NCBI RefSeq assembly: GCF_900111105.1
Contig: NZ_FOGC01000001.1
Location: 362,549-426,548, forward strand
From: Rosenbergiella nectarea
Lineage (GTDB): Bacteria > Pseudomonadota > Gammaproteobacteria > Enterobacterales > Enterobacteriaceae
Direction: 5' to 3'
Length of the DNA: 64,000 nt
Shown in pieces: positions 9,340 through 19,295 of this stretch (position 1 is its first letter; every line of letters begins with the position of its first letter). Under the pieces are notes generated by a model, which saw only the letters and a list, made by a program, of their open reading frames with translations, did not search any database and was not told where the DNA came from. The translations under genes and the position numbers were made by a program.

Positions 9340-10572
9340 TTATAACTGTTGTTCACTCGCATTGGCTGCTTGGCAGACCGCAGCGGTAAATAATAAATCG
9401 GTCGATGAGTTTAAGGCGGTCTCTGCTGAGTCTTGAAGGACGCTTATCAAGAAACCAATGGCGACCACCTGCATTGCCACCTCGTTGGGGATGCCAAACA
9501 TATTACAGGCTACTGGGATGAGCAGTAAGGAACCGCCAGCCACTCCCGACGCACCACAGGCACAGAGTGAAGCTACCAGGCTGAGCATAATTGCGGTGGG
9601 TAGATCGATGCTGATATGTAAGGTATTGACGGCAGCTAGGGTTAACACTGTGATAGTGATTGAGGCCCCGGCCATACTGATATTCGCCCCTAACGGAATC
9701 GAGACCGAGTAAGTGTCTTCATCAAGTCCCAAGCGTTCTGCTATTGCCATATTAACAGGAATATTGGCGGCAGAGCTGCGGGTGAAAAAGGCGGTGACAC
9801 CGCTCTCTTTTAAACAGAGAAACACTAACGGGTAGGGATTGCGTCTGATTTTCCAAAAGACCAATAGCGGATTGACCACCAACGCCATGATTAGCATGCA
9901 GCCGATAAGCAGTAGCAGTAGAGTAATGTAGCTAGACAGTGCACTGAAGCCATTTGTCCCTAAAACAGAGGCGACTAATCCAAAAATACCAATAGGGGCA
10001 CAGCGGATAACTTTGGCGACCAGCCACGTAATGGCCGAAGATAGGTCATTTAATAGATTCCGCGTGGCAGCCGAGCTATGCCTAAAGGCCAAACCCAGAG
10101 CGATTGCCCAGACTAAGATACCAATATAGTTAGCATTAATTAATGCATCGACCGGGTTGACGACCATACTAAGTAAAATACCTTGTGCAATCGCTAAGAT
10201 ACCTTTAGGCGCTTCACTCCCAGAGTGGGCATCGGTCAGAATCAGTGTTTGTGGAAAGTGATAGCTGGCCACCACCGCGACAACGGCAGCAAAGAAAGTA
10301 CTCAGTAGATAGAGCGTGACAATCGGGCGAATATTCACTTTCTGGCCTTGCTGATGGTTAGCAATCGAGGCCGTGACAAGCAGAAGAACCAATATTGGCG
10401 CAACGGCTTTAAGGGCGTGAACAAATAACTCGCCAAGCAAAGAAACACTTTGCGCAGCAGGTTTGGAGACCAGTGCCAGTATTATCCCTGCAATAAGCGC
10501 AAAAATAATTTGAGTGATTAAATTTCCCGAACGTATCCAGTTTACTAACCCTGTGGATTTTGAAGTCATCAT
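9340..10572 (-). CDS. sstT: Serine/threonine:sodium symporter SstT
   Basis: SstT is a Na+-driven inner-membrane symporter for L-serine and L-threonine of the dicarboxylate/amino acid:cation symporter family. The 410 residues carry the family hairpin and substrate motifs [35 protein letters not shown] and [20 protein letters not shown], plus [13 protein letters not shown] near the end. Length and sequence agree with E. coli SstT throughout. Two adjacent ATG codons (10572 and 10569) can start it. alx lies directly upstream in the same orientation, as in E. coli. Confidence 0.96.
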   Translation of the reverse strand: MMTSKSTGLVNWIRSGNLITQIIFALIAGIILALVSKPAAQSVSLLGELFVHALKAVAPILVLLLVTASIANHQQGQKVNIRPIVTLYLLSTFFAAVVAVVASYHFPQTLILTDAHSGSEAPKGILAIAQGILLSMVVNPVDALINANYIGILVWAIALGLAFRHSSAATRNLLNDLSSAITWLVAKVIRCAPIGIFGLVASVLGTNGFSALSSYITLLLLLIGCMLIMALVVNPLLVFWKIRRNPYPLVFLCLKESGVTAFFTRSSAANIPVNMAIAERLGLDEDTYSVSIPLGANISMAGASITITVLTLAAVNTLHISIDLPTAIMLSLVASLCACGASGVAGGSLLLIPVACNMFGIPNEVAMQVVAIGFLISVLQDSAETALNSSTDLLFTAAVCQAANASEQQL

Positions 10573-10769
10573 TCTTTCTTAGTCATTGTTTTTGAAAAGG
10601 GCTTCGCGCGAGAACGCGTTATTGAAGCGTGTTTGCTGCGGCAGTATAAGAAAACGAGAGTTAAGTTAAAGCGAATCTTATCGGGAGAATGATTTGTTCT
10701 AGGGGTAAAGTATCGTAATGGGGGGATTTTTAGAGATAATATTCGTTTAGTTAATATTTTCTTGGTGTC

Positions 10770-10798
10770 ACTGCAAAGGGTCCGATGCCCTTTGCAGT
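10770..10798. terminator. Strong hairpin between alx and sstT
   Basis: Arms ACTGCAAAGGG and CCCTTTGCAGT form a perfect 11-bp stem with a 7-base loop, starting 12 bases past the alx stop. A U-rich tail (ATTTTGT) follows only on the plus strand. On the minus strand, where alx is transcribed, no U-run follows. It probably ends or stabilises the alx transcript. Confidence 0.5.
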
Positions 10799-10809
10799 AT
10801 TTTGTCATG

Positions 10810-11763
10810 TTATGATTTTTTTCTAATATTCAGCCAGTGATTTAGCCCTAAGGTCACAATCAAGATAGTGGCGATAACGCTGAGTGAGACAGCAGTGGGA
10901 ATGTGCCATATATCGATCAGTAACATTTTCACCCCGATAAAGGTCAAGATTACGGCGAGTCCGTACTGCAATAAGCTGAATTTTTCAGCCACACCTGATA
11001 ACAGGAAGTACATCGCTCGCAGGCCTAAAATTGCGAATAAATTTGACGTTAATACGATGAAGGGGTCAGTGGTCACGGCGAAAATAGCGGGAATACTGTC
11101 TACCGCAAAAATTACATCGCTTAACTCAACCATGATTAACACCAGCAACAATGGCGTGGCATAGCGTACACCTTGGCGGATCACGAAGAACTTCTCGCCT
11201 TCCAGTTGGTCGGTCACACGCATACGTTTTTTCAACCACCGAAGTATGCGACTCTCTTCCTGATTCTCTTCGTCCGATTTCGAGAAAAACATCTTGATAC
11301 CGGTGATGACCAAAAACGCGCCGAAGATATAAAGGATCCAGCTAAACTCGTTGACCAGCCAGCTGCCCGCAAAAATCATCACTGTTCTCAGAACGATGGC
11401 CCCTAATACACCATAAACCAGAACACGTTGCTGAAGCACGGGAGGAACGGCGAAAGCGCTGAATAACATCAACCACACAAAGACATTATCGACCGCTAAG
11501 GCTTTCTCTAACACATAGCCGGTCAGGAAGTTTAGGGTCTGTTCTGATGCAACCGCATTACCCGAGAGATGTTGTAAGTAAAACCAAAGGCCAGCGGCAA
11601 AGCCCAGCGATATGCCTACCCAAACCAGTGACCATAGCGCAGCGTGTTTCACACTCATACTGCCTGAACGTCCTGAGCTTTGTAGCCGTAAATCGATGAT
11701 AAGCATGATGATGACGATAACGGAGAAGATGCCCCACATGAGTGGAGTGCCGACAGTCTGCAT
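10810..11763 (-). CDS. alx: TerC-family membrane protein Alx (Mn2+ / alkaline-inducible)
   Basis: Alx is a polytopic TerC-family inner-membrane protein. In E. coli it is induced by alkaline pH and manganese and is thought to export Mn2+. I start it at the ATG at 11763 ([11 protein letters not shown]), giving 317 residues and matching E. coli Alx; the frame extends upstream to a TTG at 11847, but that part is the riboswitch leader. Hallmarks are [19 protein letters not shown] and [20 protein letters not shown], with the conserved Asp residues in membrane helices. The leader at about 11824-11945 controls translation. Confidence 0.94.
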   Translation of the reverse strand: MQTVGTPLMWGIFSVIVIIMLIIDLRLQSSGRSGSMSVKHAALWSLVWVGISLGFAAGLWFYLQHLSGNAVASEQTLNFLTGYVLEKALAVDNVFVWLMLFSAFAVPPVLQQRVLVYGVLGAIVLRTVMIFAGSWLVNEFSWILYIFGAFLVITGIKMFFSKSDEENQEESRILRWLKKRMRVTDQLEGEKFFVIRQGVRYATPLLLVLIMVELSDVIFAVDSIPAIFAVTTDPFIVLTSNLFAILGLRAMYFLLSGVAEKFSLLQYGLAVILTFIGVKMLLIDIWHIPTAVSLSVIATILIVTLGLNHWLNIRKKS

Positions 11764-11823
11764 AAGATAATTCCTTATTAACGGAAAAATAAAAAGGGTG
11801 GTGTCGGCAGTCAAAGCGGAATT

Positions 11824-11945
11824 ATTGCAAACCTCACCGAGTGGCAAGGTCTCACTTACAATACTTATCGTACTGCCTGACGACCGGTGTTTTCACACGT
11901 AATGACGATCTGCCAGCGTTGAAGTTACTCCCCTTTGCTCACACC
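11824..11945 (-). ncRNA. alx pH/Mn2+-responsive riboswitch (PRE, yybP-ykoY type)
   Basis: The minus-strand leader of alx contains the blocks of the PRE/yybP-ykoY element in order: AGCAAAGGGGAGTAACTT (11922-11939), CCGGTCGTCAG (about 11876-11886), GTGAGACCTTGCC (about 11843-11855) and GTGAGGTTTGCA (11826-11837). These are the same segments seen in the E. coli alx leader, where alkaline pH and Mn2+ free the ribosome binding site. An ORF reading through it is not a protein. Confidence 0.88.
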
Positions 11946-12094
11946 AGCATAGGAAATTTGGGGGGCTTAAACAATCATTGTTTGTAATATTTTTAAATAC
12001 TTTACTTTATCTGATGAGATGATGTGCTGACTCAATAACGATTGTTGTACAGAGCAACAGCCTTTACACTGCCAATAGACGCGGGGAGGGGTAG

Positions 12095-13783
12095 GTGAAA
12101 ATACAGAATAGTTCGCTAAGTTGGCATGGGTTATTTCTAGCCATTCCAGTGGGAATTGTTGGCGCCGGCGTCACACTCCTTTTTCGTATGCTGATTGCGC
12201 TATTTAACCTCGCCGTTTTTGGGCGTAGCGATGACATCACTCAAGCGATGCAAGTATGGCCATGGTATTGCTGGCCGTTGATTGTCGGGATCGGCGGGGC
12301 GATTGCGGGGGGATTACTGCATTTTGCCGTTAAGTTCGAAAAACAAACCGCGATCAAATCCGATTACCTTGATGTGATCAATGCACGGCTCAATGCGGTC
12401 CCCACGGGTTCCTCCGTACTCCGGGCTTGCTCCTCGATGATCAGTATCAGCAGTGGGGCGTCGATCGGTAAAGAAGGTCCCATGGTACAGCTGGCAGCAC
12501 TCTGCGGTAGCTGGTTAGCCCGTTTTGTGCCTAAGAAGTTTGCCTTAGCAAATACCGATATGGTGGCTATGGCCGCTGCCGCGGGATTAGCCTCGGTCTA
12601 TCATGCTCCGTTAGCGTCGACGATTTTTGTGGCGGAGATCGCCTTTGGGATTTCTGCATTACAACGGACTATTCCCATAATGTTGTCTGCTGTAACAGCG
12701 GTTCTCACCATGTGGGTAATAGGTTTTCGTTCACCATTATATCCATTGATGGACGTGCATTTCTCGATACAGACCGGCCCGTTGATCATTACCGTTATTC
12801 TGGCGGTATTCAGTGGGTTGATCGGCTTTGGTTTTATTAGCCTCACGCAGAAAAGCCGTCAATTATTTAACCGTATCCCTTCACTCCCTGTCCGCTTAGC
12901 CTGCGGCGGGGCCGCAGTGGGCAGTCTAGCGATTATTACCCCAGCAATATTAGGTAATGGCAACGAGGTGATTGTTAACCTCTTTGCTGGCCATTATCTA
13001 CTGCCGATGCTGCTCACCTTGCTGGGTCTCAAAGTTATCGCCACAAGCTGTTCCGTAGGCTCCGGCGCGGTTGGCGGCATGTTTACCCCCGCGTTGATGA
13101 TTGGTGCAACATTAGGTGGAATGTGCGGCATTATCAGCCAGCAACTGGGCATTACCCACGCCAGCCCTTGGCTATTCGCGGCAATCGGTATGGCGGCCGT
13201 GCTGTCAGCAATTTCACAAGCACCCTTGATGGCGATTCTCATGGTGATGGAAATGACACTTAATAGTAGCTTGTTATTTCCCTTAATGATTGCCTGTGTC
13301 GTGGCGACGATGGTGACGTATCAATGCCACTCTCCGACCACTTATCCTTTAATTGGCACGCACTTGTCACGAGCGAATGCGAAATTTACTTTCGACCAAA
13401 CCCGGATCAGCGAAGTGATTATCCCTGGTGCCTGTCTTTCGCCTAAAGATTCGGTGCACCAAGCGCTCAATGCCAGTGGGCATAAACGCGAGCGCTATGT
13501 GTATATCATTGATGATAAACAACGTTTTTTAGGAGTAGTTTCTATCCACAAAATCGTTGAAAAGGTATTAGCCGAGGACATCACCTTAAATTCTCCTGTC
13601 GAACAGGTGATGGAAACCGATTTCCCCCACGTTTTTCAAGATCAAACCTTAAAGCAGGGGTGGGAGGCCTTTAGCCAAGTCACCCTCGAAAGACTGCCAG
13701 TGTTAAATAATCCTCAGCAGCGGCAATTCGTCGGGGCCCTAACGAAAACAAGTTTGATCCAGCAGGCGGAAAGTTTCTTGTAG
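12095..13783 (+). CDS. ClC-family voltage-gated chloride channel/transporter with C-terminal CBS domains (ClcB-like)
   Basis: A 562-residue ClC protein. The membrane part (about residues 1-425) carries the ion-gating glutamate in GKEGP (Glu127) and the anion-site motif GGMFTP (327-332). At the position of the intracellular proton glutamate of ClC-ec1 it reads VAEIAFG, with Ile after the first Glu, as in ClcB-type proteins. Residues about 435-560 form a pair of CBS domains absent from the 418-residue E. coli ClcB. The start is GTG at 12095 after a GGGGAGGGG-like Shine-Dalgarno. It likely moves Cl- across the inner membrane, perhaps in acid tolerance. Confidence 0.88.
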   Translation: MKIQNSSLSWHGLFLAIPVGIVGAGVTLLFRMLIALFNLAVFGRSDDITQAMQVWPWYCWPLIVGIGGAIAGGLLHFAVKFEKQTAIKSDYLDVINARLNAVPTGSSVLRACSSMISISSGASIGKEGPMVQLAALCGSWLARFVPKKFALANTDMVAMAAAAGLASVYHAPLASTIFVAEIAFGISALQRTIPIMLSAVTAVLTMWVIGFRSPLYPLMDVHFSIQTGPLIITVILAVFSGLIGFGFISLTQKSRQLFNRIPSLPVRLACGGAAVGSLAIITPAILGNGNEVIVNLFAGHYLLPMLLTLLGLKVIATSCSVGSGAVGGMFTPALMIGATLGGMCGIISQQLGITHASPWLFAAIGMAAVLSAISQAPLMAILMVMEMTLNSSLLFPLMIACVVATMVTYQCHSPTTYPLIGTHLSRANAKFTFDQTRISEVIIPGACLSPKDSVHQALNASGHKRERYVYIIDDKQRFLGVVSIHKIVEKVLAEDITLNSPVEQVMETDFPHVFQDQTLKQGWEAFSQVTLERLPVLNNPQQRQFVGALTKTSLIQQAESFL

Positions 13784-13873
13784 GACTAAGCACTGAGCAT
13801 TGTTGGGTTTAACACAGAAACTGCGTATACTTCGCCACGTTAATGATTATCCGAATAGACAGAGAAGGCCTTG

Positions 13874-14989
13874 ATGAATGAACTGCAAGTAAGTGGGCAA
13901 TCGCTTACCCTTAACCGATTCCCAACCAACGCGGCTGATCCCAATCTACAAGCGTGGGATTCTGCAGACGAATATTTACTCCAGCAGCCATTACCAGACG
14001 GCCCTGTCCTCGTATTGAATGATAATTTCGGGGCGTTAACCTGTGGACTTCAACCTCGCGAAGTGTGGCAAGTTAGTGATTCGTTTATCAGTCAGCAAGC
14101 CACGTTGCACAATCTTACGACCAACGAACTGTCCGTAAGTAACGTGAGATTTTTAGATAGCCTCGCCGCGTTACCTGAAGGGATGGCGGCGGTAGTGATT
14201 AAAATTCCGAAAACCTTAGCGTTGCTTGAGCATCAACTGCAAGCGCTACGCCAGGCCGTTACAGCGGAGACTATTATCATTGCTGCCGCTAAAGCGAAAG
14301 ATATTCACCGTTCTACCCTTGAGCTTTTTGAAAAATGGCTGGGTGAGACACAGACTTCGCTCGCTTGGAAAAAATCACGTCTCGTTTTTGCCAAACTGAC
14401 CGCTGAGCAACCGGCTGCCAACAGTGGGATATTAAGTTGGCCGTTAGATGGCACGCCTTATACTTTACATAACCACGCCAATGTTTTTGCGCGGCAATCC
14501 CTCGATATTGGTGCTCGACTCTTTTTACAACATTTACCTTCGCAACTCGAAGGTACTATTGTCGATCTGGGCTGTGGCAATGGGGTGGTTGGGCTATTAG
14601 CACTGGAACAAAACCCGGAAGCGAAGGTGCATTTTGTAGATGAATCGTGGATGGCGGTTGCGTCAAGTCAGCTCAATGTTGAGAAAAATTTACCTGATGA
14701 ACGCTCTCGTTGTGAGTATACGGTAAATAATAGTTTAAGCGGCTTTACCGGTGGCAGCTTACAAGCAGTCCTCTGTAATCCTCCGTTCCATCAGCAGAGC
14801 GCGATTACCGATCACATTGCATGGCAGATGTTTAGAGATGCAAAAAGATGTCTCGGCTATGGCGGTGAACTGCGCGTAATAGGAAATCGCCATCTCGATT
14901 ACCATCGAAAATTAAAAAAATTATTCGGTAATTGCCAATTAATCGCTTCCGATGCGCGCTTTGTTGTTTTACGTTCAGTAAAACTCTAA
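13874..14989 (+). CDS. rlmG: 23S rRNA (guanine1835-N2)-methyltransferase RlmG
   Basis: RlmG methylates G1835 of 23S rRNA. The protein has a degenerate N-terminal methyltransferase-like half (about residues 1-190) and a catalytic C-terminal half with the S-adenosylmethionine motif IVDLGCGNGVVGLLAL and the N2-guanine motif NPPFHQ. Conserved ADEYLLQQ and IPKTLALLE in the N-terminal half place it with RlmG rather than RsmC (a paralogue at 38050-39078). I start at the ATG at 13874, preceded by AGAGAAGG; a TTG directly before would add one residue. Confidence 0.94.
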   Translation: MNELQVSGQSLTLNRFPTNAADPNLQAWDSADEYLLQQPLPDGPVLVLNDNFGALTCGLQPREVWQVSDSFISQQATLHNLTTNELSVSNVRFLDSLAALPEGMAAVVIKIPKTLALLEHQLQALRQAVTAETIIIAAAKAKDIHRSTLELFEKWLGETQTSLAWKKSRLVFAKLTAEQPAANSGILSWPLDGTPYTLHNHANVFARQSLDIGARLFLQHLPSQLEGTIVDLGCGNGVVGLLALEQNPEAKVHFVDESWMAVASSQLNVEKNLPDERSRCEYTVNNSLSGFTGGSLQAVLCNPPFHQQSAITDHIAWQMFRDAKRCLGYGGELRVIGNRHLDYHRKLKKLFGNCQLIASDARFVVLRSVKL

Positions 14990-15017
14990 TCTTCCTTACG
15001 ATAATTAGGTAATTGCC

Positions 15018-15827
15018 ATGACGAATGCGATGAAGTTTATGTTCTGCGTCACCTTGATCAGTGCAGTCAGTGCTTGTACCTCACAGGACAAACAAGCCGA
15101 TCAACGTTTGGCGGATCAATCCACCATGGCAGTTAACTGGATGCAGCAATCAGGCGAATACCAAGCGATCGCGCTACAAACCTTTAAATTCGCAACGTCG
15201 GCCTTTCAACAAGCCGCCTCGAAGGGCGTGCATTCTCCGGCGGTGATTGTCGATCTTGATGAAACGATGATTGACAATAGTGCCTACCAAGCCTGGGCGG
15301 CACAACAGCAAGTGCCTTTTACGGATGCCACGTGGTCACAGTGGACGCATGCCAAGCAAGCGCTTGCTATTCCTGGCGCAGTAGATTTTGCACGCTATAT
15401 CGATAGCCACGGCGGGACGATTTTCTATGTCTCAAACCGCGCTGAACAAGATCGTCAGGTAACAGCAGATAACCTTCGCACGCTCGGTTTCCCCAGCGTC
15501 TCGGCGGAAACCCTATTACTGAATACTTCTAGCAGTAATAAACAAGCGCGATTCGATAGTATCGGTGCGAGAGGCTATCAAGTTGTGGTTTATGTTGGGG
15601 ATAACCTAAATGACTTCGGCCAAGCAACCTGGCATAAAGATAATGTTCAGCGCCGTGAATTTGTGGCACAACATCGCGAGAAATTTGGTACCGAGTTTTT
15701 CCTATTACCCAATCCAAGCTATGGCGACTGGGAGTCGGGGTTAAGCCAGAATTACACTAAAATGAGTCCTTCAGCCAAGCTTCAAGTCAGGGAACAAGCA
15801 TTGCGGGTTTGGAGAAAAATGCCATAA
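15018..15827 (+). CDS. P4-type acid phosphatase / 5'-nucleotidase lipoprotein (HAD superfamily)
   Basis: A 269-residue lipoprotein of the lipoprotein e(P4) acid phosphatase family, class C phosphatases that dephosphorylate nucleotides such as NMN at the outer membrane. The signal peptide ends SAVSAC (Cys20). The HAD catalytic motif VDLDETMIDNS gives nucleophile Asp79 and Asp81, and GDNLNDFG supplies the metal-binding acidic pair. The C-terminus has the family motif LPNPSYGDWE. In other bacteria such enzymes aid salvage of NAD precursors or phosphate. It stands alone between rlmG and a diguanylate cyclase. Confidence 0.9.
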   Translation: MTNAMKFMFCVTLISAVSACTSQDKQADQRLADQSTMAVNWMQQSGEYQAIALQTFKFATSAFQQAASKGVHSPAVIVDLDETMIDNSAYQAWAAQQQVPFTDATWSQWTHAKQALAIPGAVDFARYIDSHGGTIFYVSNRAEQDRQVTADNLRTLGFPSVSAETLLLNTSSSNKQARFDSIGARGYQVVVYVGDNLNDFGQATWHKDNVQRREFVAQHREKFGTEFFLLPNPSYGDWESGLSQNYTKMSPSAKLQVREQALRVWRKMP

Positions 15828-15904
15828 CGCCTTTTTATTCGGCACAGTTTTTGTTATCCATTCATAAAATTTATGGTTAAATAGCAGCCATTCGGGCTAT
15901 AGGG

Positions 15905-17392
15905 ATGTTGATAGCCCGACCTTATCCGCTTAAAAAGGACATGCGCTGCGCATTGACTCATATGGAAAAGATGGCCTTTCTCAAAAAATTTCGTTGTATT
16001 GCTGGCACCATTGCCTTGTTTTTTCTTACCTTCTTTCTTTGCTATGTCAGTAGTCATCTCCGTTTACCCCTTGTGCTCTCGATGTTCTGGATAGTCAATG
16101 CCGTTGTAGCGGGCATCTTTGTGCGCTATCCCTCAACCCACAGGCCCATTAACTATTTGGCTTGTGCGTTAGCAATGTTTCTCAATGATTATCTTTTTTC
16201 AGGAGGGTTATCCTCCGTAATTTTAATAAATTTGGCGAACATCATCTTTATCGCTGTCGTGGCATTAGGGTTAAGAAGCTTGTGGAGAAGCCATACTGAT
16301 CAGCTTACGCCTAAACAAGTCCTCATTTTATTTCCAGTCTGTCTCACGGCATCCTTACTCGCGGGGACATGGGGAGGGATCGTCAGTGCCGGAGGTGGAA
16401 GCCTCACTGATAATTTATTGAATATTGCCTTGTGGGTAAGTGAGCAATTCTCGACTGGATTAATGATCCTCCCACTTATTTTGAGTTTTAAACGTTCCCA
16501 AAAGTTTATCTGGCAGCGAACTTCTGTATTAGCGGTGTTATCAGTGCCTATCCTCTCCCTTGGCGCCGCTTTGATCAGTGGGCCTGGCAGTATCGTCTTT
16601 CCTCTACCGGTACTGATTTGGTGTGCGTTAGTGCTGCCTGTGTTTGTCTCGGCACTGGTGACTTTCTTGGTCGGTATTTTAGAGATTATGATGGTTTATG
16701 AGAATTTAATCGGGGAGCATTTGGTCGACAGCCCGCTCGAAATTATGACCCTTGTCTCAATCCGACTGGGTGTTGCTGCCATGGTACTGACGCCCTTTAT
16801 GGTGTCAGTGACTATCGATGCTGTGAAAACGTTGAATAGGCGCTTGGAGATCCGAGCAAATACCGACTTTCTAACTCAACTGTTGTCTCGTGCAGGACTA
16901 TTTGAAAAGTTAGGTGAGATCCCGCTATCCGCGGGGCAGACGGTAGGTTTGATTTTATTCGATATCGATTTCTTTAAAGCGATCAACGATAATTTTGGGC
17001 ATCAGGCGGGAGATTCTGTACTGAGCGAATTAGGCTACATTCTGCGACGTGATTATAAAGAGCAGTTTTATATTTCTCGCTTTGGCGGAGAAGAGTTTGC
17101 GCTGATTGCACGAGATATCTCCGCTGAGCAGCTCTATCAACAAGCAGAAGCGCTACGCTTGCGGGTTGCACGACATGATTTCTCTTTAACTGATCGCTCA
17201 CTTTCAATCACGATAAGCTTGGGGCTGGAAGTAGGAAGTGCAAATAACAATGAAGAGTGGACGCAGTTAATTACGCGGTTAGTGAGTAAAGCCGACTCAC
17301 GACTCTATCTCTCTAAAGCCGAAGGACGAAATCTGACTACCCCCGATTGGTCCGAGGGTAGTCCGGCGTTTAGTGATCGAACGCCGACATGA
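15905..17392 (+). CDS. Membrane-anchored diguanylate cyclase (MASE1-like sensor, GGEEF)
   Basis: A 495-residue protein with about eight to ten hydrophobic helices (residues about 30-310, MASE1-like sensory region) followed by a GGDEF domain. The active site is GGEEF at residues 394-398 (RFGGEEFALIARD), and the metal/nucleotide motif DIDFFKAINDNFGHQAGD is intact, so it should make cyclic di-GMP. No RxxD inhibitory site stands five residues before GGEEF. Starts at 15905, 15941, 15962 or 15971 are possible; the AAAAAGG before 15941 is the best ribosome site but is very close. The 3' end overlaps ddlA by 23 bases on the opposite strand. Confidence 0.88.
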   Translation: MLIARPYPLKKDMRCALTHMEKMAFLKKFRCIAGTIALFFLTFFLCYVSSHLRLPLVLSMFWIVNAVVAGIFVRYPSTHRPINYLACALAMFLNDYLFSGGLSSVILINLANIIFIAVVALGLRSLWRSHTDQLTPKQVLILFPVCLTASLLAGTWGGIVSAGGGSLTDNLLNIALWVSEQFSTGLMILPLILSFKRSQKFIWQRTSVLAVLSVPILSLGAALISGPGSIVFPLPVLIWCALVLPVFVSALVTFLVGILEIMMVYENLIGEHLVDSPLEIMTLVSIRLGVAAMVLTPFMVSVTIDAVKTLNRRLEIRANTDFLTQLLSRAGLFEKLGEIPLSAGQTVGLILFDIDFFKAINDNFGHQAGDSVLSELGYILRRDYKEQFYISRFGGEEFALIARDISAEQLYQQAEALRLRVARHDFSLTDRSLSITISLGLEVGSANNNEEWTQLITRLVSKADSRLYLSKAEGRNLTTPDWSEGSPAFSDRTPT

Positions 17393-18461
17393 TTTTGTTT
17401 TGTTGCTGATGGCGTTCGACCGCCAGTTCAAGCAATGTAGTGATCAAATCTTGGTAGCTTAAGCCACTCGCCTGCCACAATTTCGGATACATGCTGATAT
17501 TGGTGAACCCAGGTAATGTATTGATCTCATTGATAATCACCTCATTGCTTGGGGTGAGGAATACGTCAACCCGTGCGAGGCCGAAGCATTCGACGGCTTG
17601 GTAAGCCTTGAGTGCAATGTCTCTAATTTTATTCTCAGTCGCTTCATCGATATCAGCAGGGACCTTCACTTGAGCGCCTTGCTCGTTGATATATTTGGTC
17701 TCGTAAGAATAGAATTGATCGGAAAGAACGATCTCTCCACAGCGACTCGCTTTCGGCTGCTCATTACCCAACACCGCACATTCGACTTCGCGACCCTTAA
17801 TTGCCGTTTCCACCAAGACTTTGCGATCGAAACGAAACGCCTCTTGGATAGCTGGGCCTAACTGAGCGAGTGTTTCGACTTTGCTGACACCCACTGACGA
17901 GCCTTGGTTAGCAGGTTTAACGAATAACGGTAAGCCTAGTTGTGACACGACCTCATCAAGATGGGTCTTCTCAACATTGCTAGGCGTTAGGGTAATGAAA
18001 GGTGCGATAGTTAATCCGGCATCGCGTAACAGACGCTTAGTGACATCTTTATCCATACTAATCGCTGAGCCTAGTACGTCAGACCCGACAAATGGCAAAT
18101 TCAGGATACGTAATAGGCCTTGTAGCGTACCATCTTCGCCCAACGTGCCGTGAACGATAGGGAAAATGATATCGATCTGAGAAAGGTCGATCGCAGAGGA
18201 AGAGCTAATCGCTTGCCGTTGGCCGGGTTGCAGTTGCAGTGTCCCTTCGGCCTGAGCAAGTCCAATATGTTTAGGATCGGTCGGATTCTCAAGGAAATGA
18301 TCAACATGATAGCTGCACCATTGTCCTTGCTTCGTTATCCCCAACAGAACAACATCAAATTTTGTTTTATCAATCGCTTCTAAAATATTCCGTGCTGATT
18401 GTAACGAAACCTGATGTTCTGCTGATTTCCCGCCAAAAATGATACCGACCCGCTGTTTCAT
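17370..18461 (-). CDS. ddlA: D-alanine--D-alanine ligase A
   Basis: DdlA joins two D-alanines with ATP to make the dipeptide for peptidoglycan precursor synthesis in the cytoplasm. The 363 residues match the family length. Visible are the N-terminal GGKSAEHQVSLQSA, the ATP-grasp segments LPLFVKPANQGSSVGVSKV and ARVDVF, the metal ligands in IINEINTLPGFT, and the typical D-Ala-binding Tyr region YSYETKY. The last 23 bases overlap the convergent diguanylate cyclase gene. No distinct terminator was seen. Confidence 0.95.
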   Translation of the reverse strand: MKQRVGIIFGGKSAEHQVSLQSARNILEAIDKTKFDVVLLGITKQGQWCSYHVDHFLENPTDPKHIGLAQAEGTLQLQPGQRQAISSSSAIDLSQIDIIFPIVHGTLGEDGTLQGLLRILNLPFVGSDVLGSAISMDKDVTKRLLRDAGLTIAPFITLTPSNVEKTHLDEVVSQLGLPLFVKPANQGSSVGVSKVETLAQLGPAIQEAFRFDRKVLVETAIKGREVECAVLGNEQPKASRCGEIVLSDQFYSYETKYINEQGAQVKVPADIDEATENKIRDIALKAYQAVECFGLARVDVFLTPSNEVIINEINTLPGFTNISMYPKLWQASGLSYQDLITTLLELAVERHQQQNKIMSAFDH

Positions 18462-18563
18462 AAACTCTTTATCCGTAACTTAACTGTATGATGACAACAT
18501 AACAGGTCGAGGTGAGAGTGACAATGCTCGGTATTAGCGATAAGAGGGGGTAATGTCTACCGC

Positions 18564-19238
18564 CTAAATTTCGCTCCATTCGCGTAACAGGTTGTGGTAC
18601 AGGTTTAATAAATTCATTCGCGTTTCACTGCCACCCTCAAGCCCTGCCAGCTGTTGGATATCACTGTCGAGCTGCCCCAGCATCGCGCGCTTTTTCTCGT
18701 CACGCACCATCGATTGTATCCACATAAAAGAAGCAACACGCTGTCCGGCAATGACCGGCGTCACGCAGTGCAAGCTGCTGGATGGATAGATCACCATGTC
18801 GCCAGCCGGAAGCTTAACCTTATGTTGTCCAAAGGTATCTTGAATAACCAGCTCGCCGCCTTGATAGCTTTCGGGATCATTAAGGAAAAGCGTGGCAGAG
18901 ATATCGGTACGTAGCCAGAGGTTTTCTTCACGCCGCACTGCACCGTCAACATGAAAACCATAGGCTCCGCCGCCTTGGTAGCGGTTAAAGAGAGGAGAGG
19001 AGATATTGACGGGGAGTGTGGTGCTAAAAAATTGCGGATGTTGATTAATCGCCTGTAACACGAACTGCTGGAGTTCAGCATACAGCGCTGAGTGGGTGTT
19101 CACTTGCTCATTGCTTTTGACTGTCGCGCCTTGTTGGCCGGTCGTCACTCGTCCATCAACCCATTCCGCTTGCGCGAGGTGTTCGGTGAGGATAGATAGC
19201 TGCTCGGCATTTAGTACGCCTTTAATATGATGCATCAT
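18564..19238 (-). CDS. ybiX: Fe(II)/2-oxoglutarate-dependent hydroxylase YbiX (PiuC family)
   Basis: A 2-oxoglutarate/iron dioxygenase of the PiuC/YbiX family, made under iron starvation; its exact substrate is unknown. From the MMHHIKGVL start at 19238 it has 225 residues, exactly the E. coli length. An in-frame codon at 19280 would add 14 non-conserved residues. Iron ligands are His96 and Asp98 (GFHVDGAV) and His157 (SSSLHCVTP); Arg167 (GQRVAS) would bind 2-oxoglutarate. It lies 57 bases downstream of fiu in the same orientation and is almost certainly cotranscribed under Fur, as in E. coli. Confidence 0.93.
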   Translation of the reverse strand: MMHHIKGVLNAEQLSILTEHLAQAEWVDGRVTTGQQGATVKSNEQVNTHSALYAELQQFVLQAINQHPQFFSTTLPVNISSPLFNRYQGGGAYGFHVDGAVRREENLWLRTDISATLFLNDPESYQGGELVIQDTFGQHKVKLPAGDMVIYPSSSLHCVTPVIAGQRVASFMWIQSMVRDEKKRAMLGQLDSDIQQLAGLEGGSETRMNLLNLYHNLLREWSEI

Positions 19239-19295
19239 AGACTGCGGACTCAATAACAAGATGCTGTGGCAATTTGCCACAGCATAGGGTGAGAA

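Noticed and set aside
10569..10808. A 79-residue minus-strand frame between alx and sstT
   Set aside because: It runs through the strong hairpin at 10770-10798 and into the sstT start, has no ribosome site and low-complexity basic text.
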